64,000 nt of DNA from contig JACZZP010000016.1 in the NCBI GenBank assembly GCA_015183035.1, forward strand, positions 930,001-994,000, read 5' to 3'. Position 1 is the first letter of the stretch, and every line of letters starts with the position of its first letter. The notes under the pieces were generated by a model. That model did not search any database and was not told the DNA's origin. It saw only the letters and a program-made list of their open reading frames with translations. Both the position numbers and the translations under genes were made by a program. This stretch comes from Meloidogyne chitwoodi (Eukaryota > Nematoda > Chromadorea > Rhabditida > Meloidogynidae). Of the stretch, positions 63,401 through 64,000 are shown piece after piece.

Positions 63401-64000
63401 ATTTAATTTAAATGCGAACAAAATAAATATAAATTAGTAAATAAAGGTAGTAAAAACAAAATGAACGGGAACGTGTATATAAAAGGAAAAAGGGGATATA
63501 TATTTATAAGGTAAAAATGTTTTATGATTTTAATTAGAAAAAAAAAGAAAAGAAAATTGGTGGAAGGAACAAGTCATTTTAATAAATAAATATAAATATA
63601 ATAATATATAGCCGGTTTTTAAGAAGGTTTTGTTTTTATTTAATTACTCTTTAATGTTTTCTCGAATAATAACACATCTCCTTTTTTATATAAAAAATAT
63701 TAATATTTATTTATAGAAAATTAATATTAATTAATAGAATTTTTATTGGAATTTAGAATTATTTGATAATTATTTAAAATTTAAAAGAAAATAAATTGTT
63801 TTTAATAAAAATTCAATTAAAATAAATTTAAATAAGAATAACTAAAAATAAATATTTATAAAAAATATTATGATAAATAAAAATTTTAATTTATTCTACT
63901 ACCTAAAGTACAAAGCAAAATAAAATAATTAATAAAAATAAAATATATAATAAATAAGATTGTAATAAATTAATTTAATTTATATATATTTATTTATATT
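60446..64000. promoter_or_regulatory. Upstream region of zag-1
   Basis: No coding exon is seen in these 3.5 kb. G/C-richer islands (about 61440-61520, 61720-62110, 62220-62400, 63050-63240) break the A/T background and are candidates for regulatory DNA. CAGGTG occurs at 62276-62281 and 62393-62398, and AGGTG/CACCT cores at 61484-61488 and 62371-62375, the known ZEB/ZAG-1 site. Small frames within are not convincing as genes. Confidence 0.4.

Overview
This window is nematode nuclear DNA that looks like a plant-parasitic root-knot nematode (Meloidogyne or a close relative). The evidence is a very AT-rich base composition, many short introns with GT...AG ends, nematode-type serpentine chemoreceptors, an SXP/RAL-2 protein, a ZAG-1/ZEB homologue and several small secreted proteins. 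The genus is inferred from composition and gene style, not proven. Almost every gene is split into many small exons, so the coding spans below cover exons and introns, and I rebuilt the joins by hand from splice sites and reading frame.

Layout. 0-0.76 kb: 3' part of an unknown minus-strand gene, followed by a broken hAT element. 1.5-8.7 kb: a minus-strand gene for a secreted DNA/RNA non-specific endonuclease. One of its introns holds a full hAT transposon (2.8-5.6 kb, 8-bp target duplication), and one of its coding exons is split by a 0.6-kb MITE (5.9-6.5 kb) whose ends could act as splice sites. 11.4-13.2 kb: Srx-like chemoreceptor. 13.9-16.8 kb: secreted Cys-rich repeat protein with a Merlin-like element in an intron. 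17.7-22.0 kb: unknown secreted protein with signs of decay. 22.7-24.5 kb: peptide-type GPCR (minus). 26.4 kb: small secreted Cys-rich protein. 26.8-29.2 kb: cytochrome P450 (minus). 30.2-32.2 kb: secreted SXP/RAL-2-like protein with a charged tail (minus). 33.2-33.7 kb: small coiled-coil protein. 34.7-39.8 kb: Srsx-like receptor whose third-loop intron holds a second complete-looking DNA transposon (36.4-39.1 kb).

40.9-42.0 kb: a secreted Q/N/P-rich protein carrying plant-type EAR repression motifs, the most interesting gene here. 43.0-44.4 kb: an orphan second nucleotide-binding domain of an ABCC transporter with a hAT-type MITE inside an exon. 44.4-47.2 kb: a graveyard of MITEs, including a 693-bp palindromic element with a perfect 8-bp target duplication. 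47.7-50.0 kb: secreted trypsin-like protease. 50.2-50.8 kb: small single-pass membrane protein. 50.95-51.94 kb: a head-to-head pair of tiny secreted peptide genes on an inverted duplication. 52.8-60.4 kb: the ZAG-1/ZEB-type zinc-finger homeodomain regulator (minus), with a long first-finger intron and about 3.5 kb of upstream DNA.

The genes do not form one pathway. Two themes recur: secreted proteins (nuclease, protease, Cys-rich, SXP, EAR-motif and peptide-pair genes), as expected of a parasite secretome, and heavy DNA-transposon activity that lands in introns and exons of host genes.
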